From NCBI GenBank assembly GCA_943331345.2, contig CALQLF020000002.1:24464-88463 (forward strand): a stretch of 64,000 bases of DNA, read 5' to 3'. This document shows, piece after piece, positions 33,015 to 41,884 of the stretch (position 1 is its first letter; the number at the start of each line of letters is the position of its first letter). The notes beneath the pieces were generated by a model. The model made no database searches and was not told the DNA's origin. It worked only from the letters and a program-made list of their open reading frames with translations. The position numbers were made by a program, and so were the translations under genes. This DNA comes from Candidatus Planktophila lacus. GTDB taxonomy: Bacteria > Pseudomonadota > Gammaproteobacteria > Steroidobacterales > Steroidobacteraceae.

Positions 33015-34997
33015 CTAAACCATGTCGAAATGCCGCAGCATCCAGCCGACGTAACGCGTCGTCGCGTCGAGCACTTCCGGGAAGCTGCGGATGCCATGGC
33101 CCGCCGTCGGATAGATCGCAAGTTCACTCGTCACACCGTGCTCCAGCAAACTGCGGTGGAACTCGATCGCCTGCGTCGGGGGTGTATTGCGATCCAGCGC
33201 GCCCGTGAGCTGCAGCACGGGCGTCCGAACACGATCTGCGAACATCACTGGACTGCGGGCATGGAACAGCCCATTCGGTGCGGACGGCTGGCCGTCGAGG
33301 AACAGTGCGTCGAAGTACGGGATATGGCTGGTGCGGTGCTGGCTGTACCAGTTGGTCACCGGTGAGATCGGCACCGCCGCTGCGAATCGCGTGTCCTGCG
33401 TCACCAGCCAGGAGGACATGTACCCGCCATAGCTGATGCCGGTGACCCCGAGTCGCTTCGGATCGGCGATGCCGCGCTCGATCAGCGCATCGACCCCGCA
33501 AAGGATGTCATGGGTATCCTCTCCACCCATGTCGCCGCGCACGCGATCGGCAAAGTCACGACAGCGCCCACCACTGCCGCGAGGATTCGGGTAGAGGGAG
33601 GCGACGCCATGATCAGCCAGCACCCGCGCACCGCGCAGCCGACCCTGCCAGCGATCGCGGCAGCCCCAGATCGGACCGCCGTGGACGTCGACCACGAGGG
33701 GCCACGGTCCCTCTCCTGCTGGCGTGATCAGTACGCCCTGAATCTCCAGACCGTCGCGTCCAGCCCAGACTGAGGTCTGCGCTCGTGAGGTGCATGCGCC
33801 GGGTACGCTCGCGGCCTCGCTGGCTAGGGAGCAGAGGACCCGTTGCCCCGCTGCGTCGATCCGGACGAGTTCGGGTGCGACCGCCCAACCTTCCGCCCAC
33901 ATCAACACGCCGCCATCCGGCAGCGGCGCGATGCTGGGATAGAACCCCTGGCCCGTGCGCTCGCTGTTCGCCCAGAGCTCTACGGTTCGGTTCGCGCTGA
34001 CGTGGACTTCACCGATGACCGTCTCGAGACCACGCATGCCAACATAGATCAGTTCGTCGACGTTGCGCCAGGCGACATGCGTGACTTCAACGCCTCGCGT
34101 ATCCAATCGGCGCGGGGCAGAGACGCTGTTCGCCCCGGTCTCTACGAGTTGCAATTCGCCGCAAACGATCATCCGATCGCTGCACACCGCATCGATGTAG
34201 GCGAGCCTGCTGCCCTGGGGATTGGCTGCCGGCACCCCAAGCTGGTCGGTCACTCGGACAAGGTCGCGCACTTGACCCTCGATGACGTCGATTGCAACCA
34301 TCCGCGCGGTATACCAAGCCCCCTCATCGTGGGCATCAGATGCAACCGCCGCGATCTGGCCGTTGCCGAGCCAGCACGACTCCCAAACGTTCAGCCTTGC
34401 GGGACTCACGCGCCGCAGGGTTGAAGCCTCGACGTCCAGCACCCAGACATGACGCCACAGGTTCTCCGCGTCGCCGCTGTCGAGTGTCGGCAGCCAGGCT
34501 GGACCGCTATCGGCGCGTGCATGGGTCGTCACGCCGCCCTGACAACCCGCGAGATCCGCACCGTACCCGGCCACGCCGATCAGCAGCCGACGGCCGTCGG
34601 GCGACCATGCCATCGACTCGATGACGCCCTCAACAGGGGGCGCAGACGCCACGCGTCCAGCACGTGAGATCTGCAGCCGGTGATCTCCAGGCGACTGCGC
34701 ATCGCTCAGAAATGCAAGCGTCGACCCGTCAGGCGACCAGCGCGGCAGACGGCTACCGGCCGGGCAGTTCGGCTCCAGCGCCACCGCACCGTTGGCCGGA
34801 TCCACCGTGGCGATGCAAGACGTCGGGGCGGCCGCGAGGCTGTCGAACCTCAATCCCGTGAAGGAAACGCGCCGACCATCGGCCGACACACACAGATCCG
34901 TGGTGTCCGTGATGCGACCGGACCCCGGTGCGTGCAGGTTTCGGTAGAACTGTTCGACCTCGGCGAACAGCGGTGTCGAGCGAATGTCTCGTTCCAT
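33015..34997 (-). CDS. S9 family prolyl-oligopeptidase-like peptidase
   Basis: A 660-residue serine peptidase: an N-terminal beta-propeller-like region with repeated W-S-P-D-G elements (PRWSPDGSTLAFLS, MAWSPDGRRLLIG), then the catalytic domain with GISYGGYMSSW (Ser522), Asp602 in GALDRNTPP and His634 in TAGHGIRSF. The order and spacing match S9C acylaminoacyl peptidases and dipeptidyl peptidases. No signal peptide with the ATG at 34997, which I chose because upstream in-frame residues are Arg/Gly-rich and would overlap purU. It follows purU by 11 bases. Confidence 0.9.
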   Translation of the reverse strand: MERDIRSTPLFAEVEQFYRNLHAPGSGRITDTTDLCVSADGRRVSFTGLRFDSLAAAPTSCIATVDPANGAVALEPNCPAGSRLPRWSPDGSTLAFLSDAQSPGDHRLQISRAGRVASAPPVEGVIESMAWSPDGRRLLIGVAGYGADLAGCQGGVTTHARADSGPAWLPTLDSGDAENLWRHVWVLDVEASTLRRVSPARLNVWESCWLGNGQIAAVASDAHDEGAWYTARMVAIDVIEGQVRDLVRVTDQLGVPAANPQGSRLAYIDAVCSDRMIVCGELQLVETGANSVSAPRRLDTRGVEVTHVAWRNVDELIYVGMRGLETVIGEVHVSANRTVELWANSERTGQGFYPSIAPLPDGGVLMWAEGWAVAPELVRIDAAGQRVLCSLASEAASVPGACTSRAQTSVWAGRDGLEIQGVLITPAGEGPWPLVVDVHGGPIWGCRDRWQGRLRGARVLADHGVASLYPNPRGSGGRCRDFADRVRGDMGGEDTHDILCGVDALIERGIADPKRLGVTGISYGGYMSSWLVTQDTRFAAAVPISPVTNWYSQHRTSHIPYFDALFLDGQPSAPNGLFHARSPVMFADRVRTPVLQLTGALDRNTPPTQAIEFHRSLLEHGVTSELAIYPTAGHGIRSFPEVLDATTRYVGWMLRHFDMV

Positions 34998-35008
34998 GTC
35001 CTGATTAC

Positions 35009-35866
35009 TCACTGCAGCACGACCGTGCGGTTCCCGAACTCGAAGATACGACTCTCCGCGTGCCACTGCACTGCACGGTTGAGCACGACGGTTTCGATCT
35101 CGTTGCCGAGCGTCGTGAGTTGCTCCGCCGTCAGCGAATGATCCACCCGCTCCACCGCCTGTTCGATGATGGGCCCCTCGTCGAGATCCTCGTTGACGTA
35201 GTGCGCCGTGGCTCCGATCAACTTCACACCACGCTGGTAGGCCTGGTGATAGGGCTTGGCCCCCTTGAAGCCAGGCAGGAACGAATGGTGAATGTTGATC
35301 GCCCGATCCTTGAGGGTCCGGCACGCGCCCGCCGTAAGGACCTGCATATAGCGCGCGAGCACGAGCAAGTCACCCCGGACTGTTGAGAACAGATCCAGGA
35401 TGCGCTGCTCCTGCTCATCCTTGCGACCCGCTGAGATCGGAAAGTAATGGTATGGCAGGCCATGCCATTCGGTCAGGCGGCGCTGGTCCTCGTGGTTGGA
35501 CACGACGGCCACGATTTCGACAGGGAGCGTGCCGGCGCTCCAGCGGTGCAGCAGACCATTCAAGCAATGTCCCTGCTTCGAAACCGCGATGACCACCCGC
35601 GTGCGGCATGCGAGGTCGCGCAGCGTCCACTCGATGCCGAGCGGCCGCATCGCCAGTCCAAAATCGCGCTGGAACAATTCCAAGTCGAGAGCTGCACCTG
35701 ACGCCACGAACACGATGCGCATGACGGAACGGTTCGACACCGGATCCAGGAAGTGATGGGCCTCCAGGACATTGGCGTACCGCTGCGCCAGGTAGGCCGT
35801 CACCGTGGCGACGACACCGACCCGATCGGGACAGGACAGTCGAAGGACGTAGTGCGGTTGGTTCAC
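35009..35866 (-). CDS. purU: Formyltetrahydrofolate deformylase
   Basis: A 285-residue enzyme with an N-terminal ACT domain (VLRLSCPDRVGVVATVTAYL) and a formyltransferase-like domain. The catalytic triad is Asn191, His193 (INIHHSFLPGF) and Asp229 (HYVNEDLDEGPII). It hydrolyses 10-formyl-THF to formate and THF, which recycles THF loaded by sarcosine oxidase. purU is a regular companion of soxBDAG in other bacteria, which supports a shared role here. The start is GTG at 35866 with GGAG about 10 bases upstream. Same strand as the S9 peptidase; divergent from the TonB receptor. Confidence 0.94.
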   Translation of the reverse strand: MNQPHYVLRLSCPDRVGVVATVTAYLAQRYANVLEAHHFLDPVSNRSVMRIVFVASGAALDLELFQRDFGLAMRPLGIEWTLRDLACRTRVVIAVSKQGHCLNGLLHRWSAGTLPVEIVAVVSNHEDQRRLTEWHGLPYHYFPISAGRKDEQEQRILDLFSTVRGDLLVLARYMQVLTAGACRTLKDRAINIHHSFLPGFKGAKPYHQAYQRGVKLIGATAHYVNEDLDEGPIIEQAVERVDHSLTAEQLTTLGNEIETVVLNRAVQWHAESRIFEFGNRTVVLQ

Positions 35867-36044
35867 GTCGCCAGATCTCCCGCGACCTTGTTTCGGGTCG
35901 ATACAGGGGAGACGCAGCACCACGGCGCACCCTCAATCCGATTGAGGTCTAGCCAGACTGGTGCGTCTTGTCGTCCAGGCGAACACACCCGATGGCCCAT
36001 CGCCGTCACAGACCACCCACAACCCAATCGCTAAGGGGAACAAG

Positions 36045-38297
36045 ATGAAATCACGTTCATTGAGAGGCGCAGCGCGCCGTACCGGGATCAGGCTTGCGCT
36101 GCTGACTGGGGCTACGGTAGCGGCAGTCCCAGTGCCGGCTGCAGAGCCCGGTGGACTGGACGAAGTGGTTGTCACGGCCCGCAAGCGAGCAGAGACCCTC
36201 ATAGACGTGCCGCTCGCCGTCAGCGCGATCGACGCCTCGACCCTGCAGCAGCAGGGCATCACGAACATCACGGATACGTACAGCCGCGTACCGAACCTCT
36301 ACTTTACCGCTTCGGGCGGCGCGAGCCCGACATCGGATTACCAGTACCTGACGATCCGGGGCGTTGGCTTCAACGGTGGCCTCGAGCCAGCAGTCGGCGT
36401 GTTCCTCGACGGCATGTACCAGCCTCAGATCGGCTTCGACACAAGCTTCCTGGACGCCGAACGAGTCGAAGTACTGCGTGGTCCGCAGGGCACGCTGTTC
36501 GGCCGCAACACGCAAGGCGGCGCGGTCAACATCGTGACGCGCAAACCGGGGGAGGAGTTCGAGGGCCGGGTTGAACTCGAGGGTGGGCGCTTCGGCACCT
36601 ACCGTGGCCTTGTCAGCCTGATGGGTCCCATCACCGAGACCTTGTCCGGCGGCTTCAGCCTGCAGTACGGGTCGACCGACGGATACGCGAAGAACGTCAC
36701 GCTCGACCGCGAATACTTCTCGAAGCAGCTCGTCGGCCGCGGCACTCTGGTGTGGACGCCCAACGACCGATTCACGGGCACCCTGATCATCGACAGTAGC
36801 CGGCGCGACATGAAGGAGATGGGTATCGGCGTGCCCTTGAACTGCGAATGCTACGACGCCCTGGCGGACCAGCTCGGTCCGGACGACTACAAGGACTCCG
36901 ATGGCGCGCAGCTCAACATCGACTGGAAGGTCTCGGACGACATCACCCTGACTTCGATCACCGGACGCCGCAAGGTCAAGTCGCAGTTCCAGTGGGACTG
37001 GGACGCGAAGGTCAGCGACCTGACGCCCGTGACGCTCAACCCGGTCACACAAACGAACGCTCCGCCCATCGTGCCCATCGATCTCGCGCCGCAGCCGATC
37101 GTTGCGCGCGGCATATTTCAGTTGCAGTCAATCGAACAGGAGTTCACGAGCCAGGAACTGCGACTTGCGGGCACCGGCAGCATCGACTGGCTCGCTGGCG
37201 CCTACTGGTTCAAGCAGGACATGCTGCAGCCGCGATCGGTCGACCTAGGCCTGGCAGGCGCAGGTGTCATTCCGCCGCTCTACATTCGCGAGCGCTTCAC
37301 GGAAAAGCGCGATGGCTACGCGGGCTTCGGCCAGATCACGTTCCGCCCGATGGAGAAGCTGGAAGTGACGGTCGGCAGCCGCTACTCCAAAGAGAACGTC
37401 GATACGGGTGGCGCGCGCGTCATCAACATTTCGAACGTCGCGATTCGCGCGTTCCTGAAGACCAACACCTTCTCTGCGGACAATGTGTCGAGCACTGCCT
37501 CCGTATCGTGGAAGTTCGCGCCGAACGTGAACGCCTATGTGACATGGTCGCAGGGCTGGAAGGCGGGTGGCATCAACCGCTATCCGAGCCGCGCGGGTCA
37601 GGATCTGCCGTACGAGGATGAAAAATCGACGAACGTGGACCTCGGCCTCAAGGGCGCCTGGCTCGACGGGCGGCTGACCACGAACATCTCGGTGTTCAAC
37701 GTCGACATCAAGCAGCAGCAGACGCTCAACGTGATCCAGGACCCGAATGGCCTGACGCCGATCTCGGTCATCGCCAATGCCGGCAAGAGCCGCAGCCGCG
37801 GCGTCGAGCTGGAAGTCACAGCAGCGCCGACGGATACCCTGCGCCTGGGCCTGTCCTACGGCCTCACCGATACCGAGTTCGAAGATTTCATCCAGTTCGG
37901 CGTGGATCGCGCCGGCGATCCGTTCTGGTCGGTGCCGAAGACCAACGCGTCGGCGACGATCGACTGGTCGGTGCCGCTCGGTAGCGGACCAATGCTCGAT
38001 CTCGGCCTCGCGTGGCAATACGTGAGCAGCTACAACGTTCCGGACGGGGCGACCACGGCGCCCTCGCCTGACCTCGAAAACCGCAACGCAGCGTACAGCC
38101 GCGTCAACCTGCGCGCCGGCGTCTCGCTCGACGACGGCTGGGAAATCAGTGCGTACGTGCGGAACCTGTTCGACACGTATGACTACACGCTGATTGGTCG
38201 CGATGCGTTTGCGCCTCTCCCGTTCACGTCGGATACCCTCTACGTGGTGCCGCTCGAGCCGCGCAACTTCGGCGTGATCGTCCGCAAGAAGTTCTAG
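36045..38297 (+). CDS. TonB-dependent outer-membrane receptor (island)
   Basis: A 750-residue receptor. After the signal peptide the TonB box/plug begins GLDEVVVTARKRAETLIDVPLAVSAI in pieces; VEVLRGPQGTLFGRNTQGGAVNIVTRKP is the classical plug motif. A 22-strand barrel follows, ending RNFGVIVRKKF with terminal Phe. Strong Shine-Dalgarno AAGGGGAA before the ATG at 36045. Substrate unknown; the neighbours (peptidases, POT transporter) suggest peptides or a conjugate rather than iron-siderophore. Its TAG stop overlaps the TAG of the convergent transporter gene by 4 bases. Confidence 0.93.
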   Translation: MKSRSLRGAARRTGIRLALLTGATVAAVPVPAAEPGGLDEVVVTARKRAETLIDVPLAVSAIDASTLQQQGITNITDTYSRVPNLYFTASGGASPTSDYQYLTIRGVGFNGGLEPAVGVFLDGMYQPQIGFDTSFLDAERVEVLRGPQGTLFGRNTQGGAVNIVTRKPGEEFEGRVELEGGRFGTYRGLVSLMGPITETLSGGFSLQYGSTDGYAKNVTLDREYFSKQLVGRGTLVWTPNDRFTGTLIIDSSRRDMKEMGIGVPLNCECYDALADQLGPDDYKDSDGAQLNIDWKVSDDITLTSITGRRKVKSQFQWDWDAKVSDLTPVTLNPVTQTNAPPIVPIDLAPQPIVARGIFQLQSIEQEFTSQELRLAGTGSIDWLAGAYWFKQDMLQPRSVDLGLAGAGVIPPLYIRERFTEKRDGYAGFGQITFRPMEKLEVTVGSRYSKENVDTGGARVINISNVAIRAFLKTNTFSADNVSSTASVSWKFAPNVNAYVTWSQGWKAGGINRYPSRAGQDLPYEDEKSTNVDLGLKGAWLDGRLTTNISVFNVDIKQQQTLNVIQDPNGLTPISVIANAGKSRSRGVELEVTAAPTDTLRLGLSYGLTDTEFEDFIQFGVDRAGDPFWSVPKTNASATIDWSVPLGSGPMLDLGLAWQYVSSYNVPDGATTAPSPDLENRNAAYSRVNLRAGVSLDDGWEISAYVRNLFDTYDYTLIGRDAFAPLPFTSDTLYVVPLEPRNFGVIVRKKF

Positions 38298-39712
38298 TCG
38301 ACCGATGCGGGCGTGACTCGCGTCCGTCGTGCCATGATCATGAAGATCACGCCGACGGACGCGAGGATCGCCGCGATGCTGCCGAATGCGGCAGCAAAAC
38401 CGCGAGCCGAGCCCAGATCGAACAGCGAGCCGGTGAGCCCAGCCAGCAAACCACCGAACCCGAGCGACAGGAACCACAGCCCCGTCGCGAGTGCCACATG
38501 GGACGCCGGCGCGAACCGCGCCGCCGCCCCCAGACCGATCGGGCTCAGTAAGATCTCCCCGACGGCGAGCAGCAGATAGGTCGCGACCAGCCACAGCGGC
38601 GATACCGCCGCACCCCCGGCGCCATAGGCGCCCGCCGCTGCGATCGCAAGCGCACCGCCACCGGCGATCAGGCCGGCCGCGAACTTGGCGACCGCGTCAG
38701 GTTCCGTGCCGCGCCGCCCCAACCGCAACCACAAGACGGCGAACAGCGGAGCCAGCACCACAACGTACGCGGGATTCAGCGACTGGAACCAGGCCGCTGG
38801 AACTGCCAGGCCGCCGAGCGAACGATCGGTGAATCGCTGGGCGAATAAGGTGAGCGAGACCCCGGCCTGTTCTCCGGCCGCCCAGAAAACGACGGCGCCG
38901 CAAAACAGTCCTGCGAGCTTGCGTACGTTGGCACGCTCGCGCGCGTCGGCGGCATGTCGGTGCAGATAGATGAATCCGCCGACCGCGCACAGGACCACAA
39001 CCCCAAGGACGCCGCGAATGAGCACCGTAGGAGGGACCGCTTGCACGAGCGCCGAGATCAATAGCGCGGCCAGCAGCAGCGTAGCGATGACTGCGGTGCT
39101 CGGCCGGCGCAGCGCATCCCCGGGCTCGGCCAGATGAGGTGCCACCCGGCTGTAAGTGACCAGGGCCAGCCCCATGCCGGCGGATGCAATGGCGTAGCCC
39201 GCCCACCAGCCGAACTTCTGCGCGAGACCCGCTGCGAGCAGCGGGCCTCCGACTCCGCCGACGTTGATGCCGACATAGAACAGGGTTAGAGCACCGTCCA
39301 GCGAGCGCCCTTCCTGTTGTGCCGCCCGGGCGACCATGGGAACGATACTGGCCTTGAGCGTTCCAGCGCCCAAGGCGACCAGCGCGAGGCCGAAACCGAA
39401 CATCACCATCCCGCGCGCGCTAGAGAGGATCATGTTGCCAAGCAGCATCGCACCACCGGCCACCCAGATAGCGCGCACCGGGCCGAGTACTCGATCGGCA
39501 AGGACACCGCCGGGTAACGCGGACAGGTACACGGTGGCCGCGAACAGCCCGTAGACCGCAGCGGCTTCTGCGTCCGACACGCCGAAGCCACCCGCCGCAG
39601 GCGCCGCCACGAGATGCAGCACAAGGATGGCGCGCAGTCCGTAGAACGTGAAACGCTCCCACAGCTCCGTGGTCGCGAGCCACAGGGTGCGGCCCCGCGC
39701 GTTCGCGCTCAT
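38294..39712 (-). CDS. POT/PTR proton-dependent oligopeptide transporter
   Basis: A 472-residue MFS protein of the peptide transporter family. TTELWERFTFYGLRAILVLHL carries the ExxERFxxYG signature on helix 1 that couples protons and peptide, and ADRVLGPVRAIWVAGG and LFYVGINVGGVGGPLLA are further POT features. About 13-14 hydrophobic segments. It would move di- and tripeptides from periplasm to cytoplasm. The ATG at 39712 is chosen because the 56 upstream in-frame residues are not membrane-like. Convergent with the TonB gene. Confidence 0.92.
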   Translation of the reverse strand: MSANARGRTLWLATTELWERFTFYGLRAILVLHLVAAPAAGGFGVSDAEAAAVYGLFAATVYLSALPGGVLADRVLGPVRAIWVAGGAMLLGNMILSSARGMVMFGFGLALVALGAGTLKASIVPMVARAAQQEGRSLDGALTLFYVGINVGGVGGPLLAAGLAQKFGWWAGYAIASAGMGLALVTYSRVAPHLAEPGDALRRPSTAVIATLLLAALLISALVQAVPPTVLIRGVLGVVVLCAVGGFIYLHRHAADARERANVRKLAGLFCGAVVFWAAGEQAGVSLTLFAQRFTDRSLGGLAVPAAWFQSLNPAYVVVLAPLFAVLWLRLGRRGTEPDAVAKFAAGLIAGGGALAIAAAGAYGAGGAAVSPLWLVATYLLLAVGEILLSPIGLGAAARFAPASHVALATGLWFLSLGFGGLLAGLTGSLFDLGSARGFAAAFGSIAAILASVGVIFMIMARRTRVTPASVD

Positions 39713-40021
39713 TGCGCCACCCTGGACGCCGCTGCATTGATTCGATGCGCGCTCACCGCGCGTTGACCGGGAAGGATGCGGGAGGGTTCTCGACGTGGCT
39801 GCATGGGGCACCGATGCGATGCCGCAATGCGCGGCCGATGCTTGGAGGACGCGTTGCCGAGGAACAGCCTCAACCCGCACCAGGCTTGCTGCGACGCAGC
39901 AGCACCATACTTGACATCGACGCGAGGTGCGTTGATTCTGTTTCCATACACTAGTGTTCGGACATTACTGTCTTGATACCTGTGACTGGATTCATGGCGG
40001 GCGCACTCGGGGGAAGCAGGC
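39713..40021. other. Intergenic region between POT transporter and ECF sigma genes
   Basis: 309 bases without a credible gene. It must hold the divergent promoters. I see TTGACA at 39911-39916 (no good -10 at 17 bases) and a perfect 10-base palindrome ACACTAGTGT at 39948-39957. The frames that are open here give Arg/Cys-rich shadows. Confidence 0.5.
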
Positions 40022-40549
40022 ATGGCAGCAGTAATGGAGGCGACCAACGCGTCACTGGCACTCGCAGGAGGCGGGATCAGTACGCTGTACTCGCACTTTC
40101 GTCGACCGCTGCAGCGCTATTTCGCGAGCTATCGCCTCGGACCCGACGAAGCCGAGGACCTGACTCAGGAAGTGTTTCTGCGCCTGATGGGAGAAGGTTG
40201 CCCATCCAGTCTGCGCAGCCCAGAGGCCTTCGTGTTCACCCTTGCGCGCAACCTCGTGCGCGACCGCGCTCGTCGCCTCTACATCAGGGCAGGCAATGCG
40301 ACGGTGCCACTCGAAGACGTGCAGCTGAGGTGCGATGGACCCACCCCTGACGAGGTCCTTGAGCAAGGCGAACGCTTGCAGCGTGCCATGACCTGCCTGC
40401 AATCCCTCAAGCCCAACACCCGGCGCGCGTTCCTCCTGCATCGTATTCACGGACACAGTTATGCCGAGATCGCGCGCACGCTCGGTGTATCTGTCAGCAT
40501 GATCGAGAAGCACGTGATGGCCGCCATTGCCGCCCTGCGAGAGGAGTGA
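40022..40549 (+). CDS. ECF (FecI-like) RNA polymerase sigma factor
   Basis: A 175-residue sigma-70 family protein with only regions 2 and 4. Region 2: HFRRPLQRYFASYRLGPDEAEDLTQEVFLRL (in pieces, about 25-56). Region 4: LKPNTRRAFLLHRIHGHSYAEIARTLGVSVSMIEKHVMAAI (about 127-167), including the HTH. These spellings match the FecI subgroup that is switched on by TonB receptors through FecR. No FecR-type anti-sigma gene is adjacent, and the neighbouring TonB receptor lacks an obvious N-terminal signalling domain. A GGGGGAAG Shine-Dalgarno precedes the ATG. soxB starts 90 bases downstream. Confidence 0.88.
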   Translation: MAAVMEATNASLALAGGGISTLYSHFRRPLQRYFASYRLGPDEAEDLTQEVFLRLMGEGCPSSLRSPEAFVFTLARNLVRDRARRLYIRAGNATVPLEDVQLRCDGPTPDEVLEQGERLQRAMTCLQSLKPNTRRAFLLHRIHGHSYAEIARTLGVSVSMIEKHVMAAIAALREE

Positions 40550-40639
40550 CGCGCGGGGGCCCCTGACTCACCATCGCGCTGAGGGGACGATCGGGTGCTG
40601 CGTCGTCCGTGAGGCGGCTCCGTTCCAAAGAGAGAATTC

Positions 40640-41884
40640 GTGTCGAAGTACTCACTCGCAAGCCTCGTTCGGCATTCGCTCACGGGCCATCGTCACTGGC
40701 CGCGGGTGCTGCGGCAGGCGGAGCCGCGGCGCTCCTACGACGTGGTCATCGTGGGAGGTGGCGGGCACGGGCTCGCAACGGCCTACTTTCTCGCCAAGAA
40801 GCACGGTATCCGGAACGTCGCCGTGCTCGAGAGGACGGCGATCGGACACGGCAACAGCGGGCGCAATACGCAGGTGACACGCTCGGACTATTTCCACCTG
40901 CCGAGTTCCCGCTTCTACGAGCATTCCCTGCGCCTCTACGAGGGGCTCTCACAGGAACTCAACTTCAACGTGATGCTCTCACAGCGCGGAAAGATCAACG
41001 TTGCGCATGACCCCCACGAACTTGAGATCCTGCGGCGTGCGACCAACGCTTGCCGGATGAACGGCGTCGACGGCGAAATGGTCTCGACCGAAGACCTGTA
41101 TCGCCTGATGCCCCTCCTGAATCGCCACTGCCGCTTTCCGATCGTCGGCGGCAGCGTCCAGTGGCGCGGCGGCATCAGTCGACATGACGCAGTCGTCTGG
41201 GCGTTCGCGCGTGCTGCGACGCAACTCGGGGTCGACATCATCCAGGGCTGCGAAGTCACCGACTTCCTGCGCCAAGGCAGCGCAGTGGCCGGCGTTGAGA
41301 CGACCCTGGGACCGATCTTCGCTCCGCGCGTGTGCCTGGCCGTCGCAGGTCATTCCACCCAGCTCGCGCGCCTCGCGGGCGTAGAGCTGCCGTTGACCAG
41401 CATGTCGTTGCAGGCGATGGTGAGCGAGCCGGTCAAGCCGCTGCTGAACCACGTCGTCCTGTCGTCGAAGGTGCACGTGTACCTCAGCCAGTCGGACCGT
41501 GGCGAGGTCGTGATCGGCGGTGGCGCCGACATCTACAATTCCTACGCTCAGCGCGGTGGATTGCCCGTCATGGAGGCGAACCTTCAGGCCACGGTCGAGC
41601 TGTTTCCGGCCTTCTCGCGTCTCAAACTCATGCGCCAGTGGGCCGGCACCGTCGACATCTCCCCCGACACGAGTCCGATCATGGGACTGACGCCAGTCGA
41701 CGGCCTCTACGTCAACTGCGGCTGGGGCACCGGCGGTTACAAGGCGATACCGGCGGGCGGCGACACGATGGCCCACACCCTCGCGACCGGTCGGCCGCAC
41801 CCCTTGATCGACCGCTTCGACCTCGGTCGGTTCGCGGCGGGTCGACTGATCGATGAAGGCGCAGCCGCCGGAGTGGCGCACTGA
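40640..41884 (+). CDS. soxB: Sarcosine oxidase beta subunit
   Basis: A 414-residue flavoprotein. FAD motif VVIVGGGGHGLATAYFLAKKHG (in pieces; GxGxxG at 39-44), then RNTQVTRSDYF, and GGISRHDAVVWAFA with His182, the position where family members carry covalent FMN. C-terminal GWGTGGYKAIPAGG closes the FAD site. With alpha, gamma and delta it oxidatively demethylates sarcosine to glycine, giving H2O2 and 5,10-methylene-THF. The start is GTG at 40640. The stop overlaps the soxA start (TGATG). Confidence 0.95.
   Translation: MSKYSLASLVRHSLTGHRHWPRVLRQAEPRRSYDVVIVGGGGHGLATAYFLAKKHGIRNVAVLERTAIGHGNSGRNTQVTRSDYFHLPSSRFYEHSLRLYEGLSQELNFNVMLSQRGKINVAHDPHELEILRRATNACRMNGVDGEMVSTEDLYRLMPLLNRHCRFPIVGGSVQWRGGISRHDAVVWAFARAATQLGVDIIQGCEVTDFLRQGSAVAGVETTLGPIFAPRVCLAVAGHSTQLARLAGVELPLTSMSLQAMVSEPVKPLLNHVVLSSKVHVYLSQSDRGEVVIGGGADIYNSYAQRGGLPVMEANLQATVELFPAFSRLKLMRQWAGTVDISPDTSPIMGLTPVDGLYVNCGWGTGGYKAIPAGGDTMAHTLATGRPHPLIDRFDLGRFAAGRLIDEGAAAGVAH

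Noticed and set aside
37245..38594. 449-codon minus-strand frame inside the island TonB receptor
   Set aside because: Arg/Val-rich low-complexity translation; the plus strand encodes a full receptor with plug, barrel and terminal Phe.
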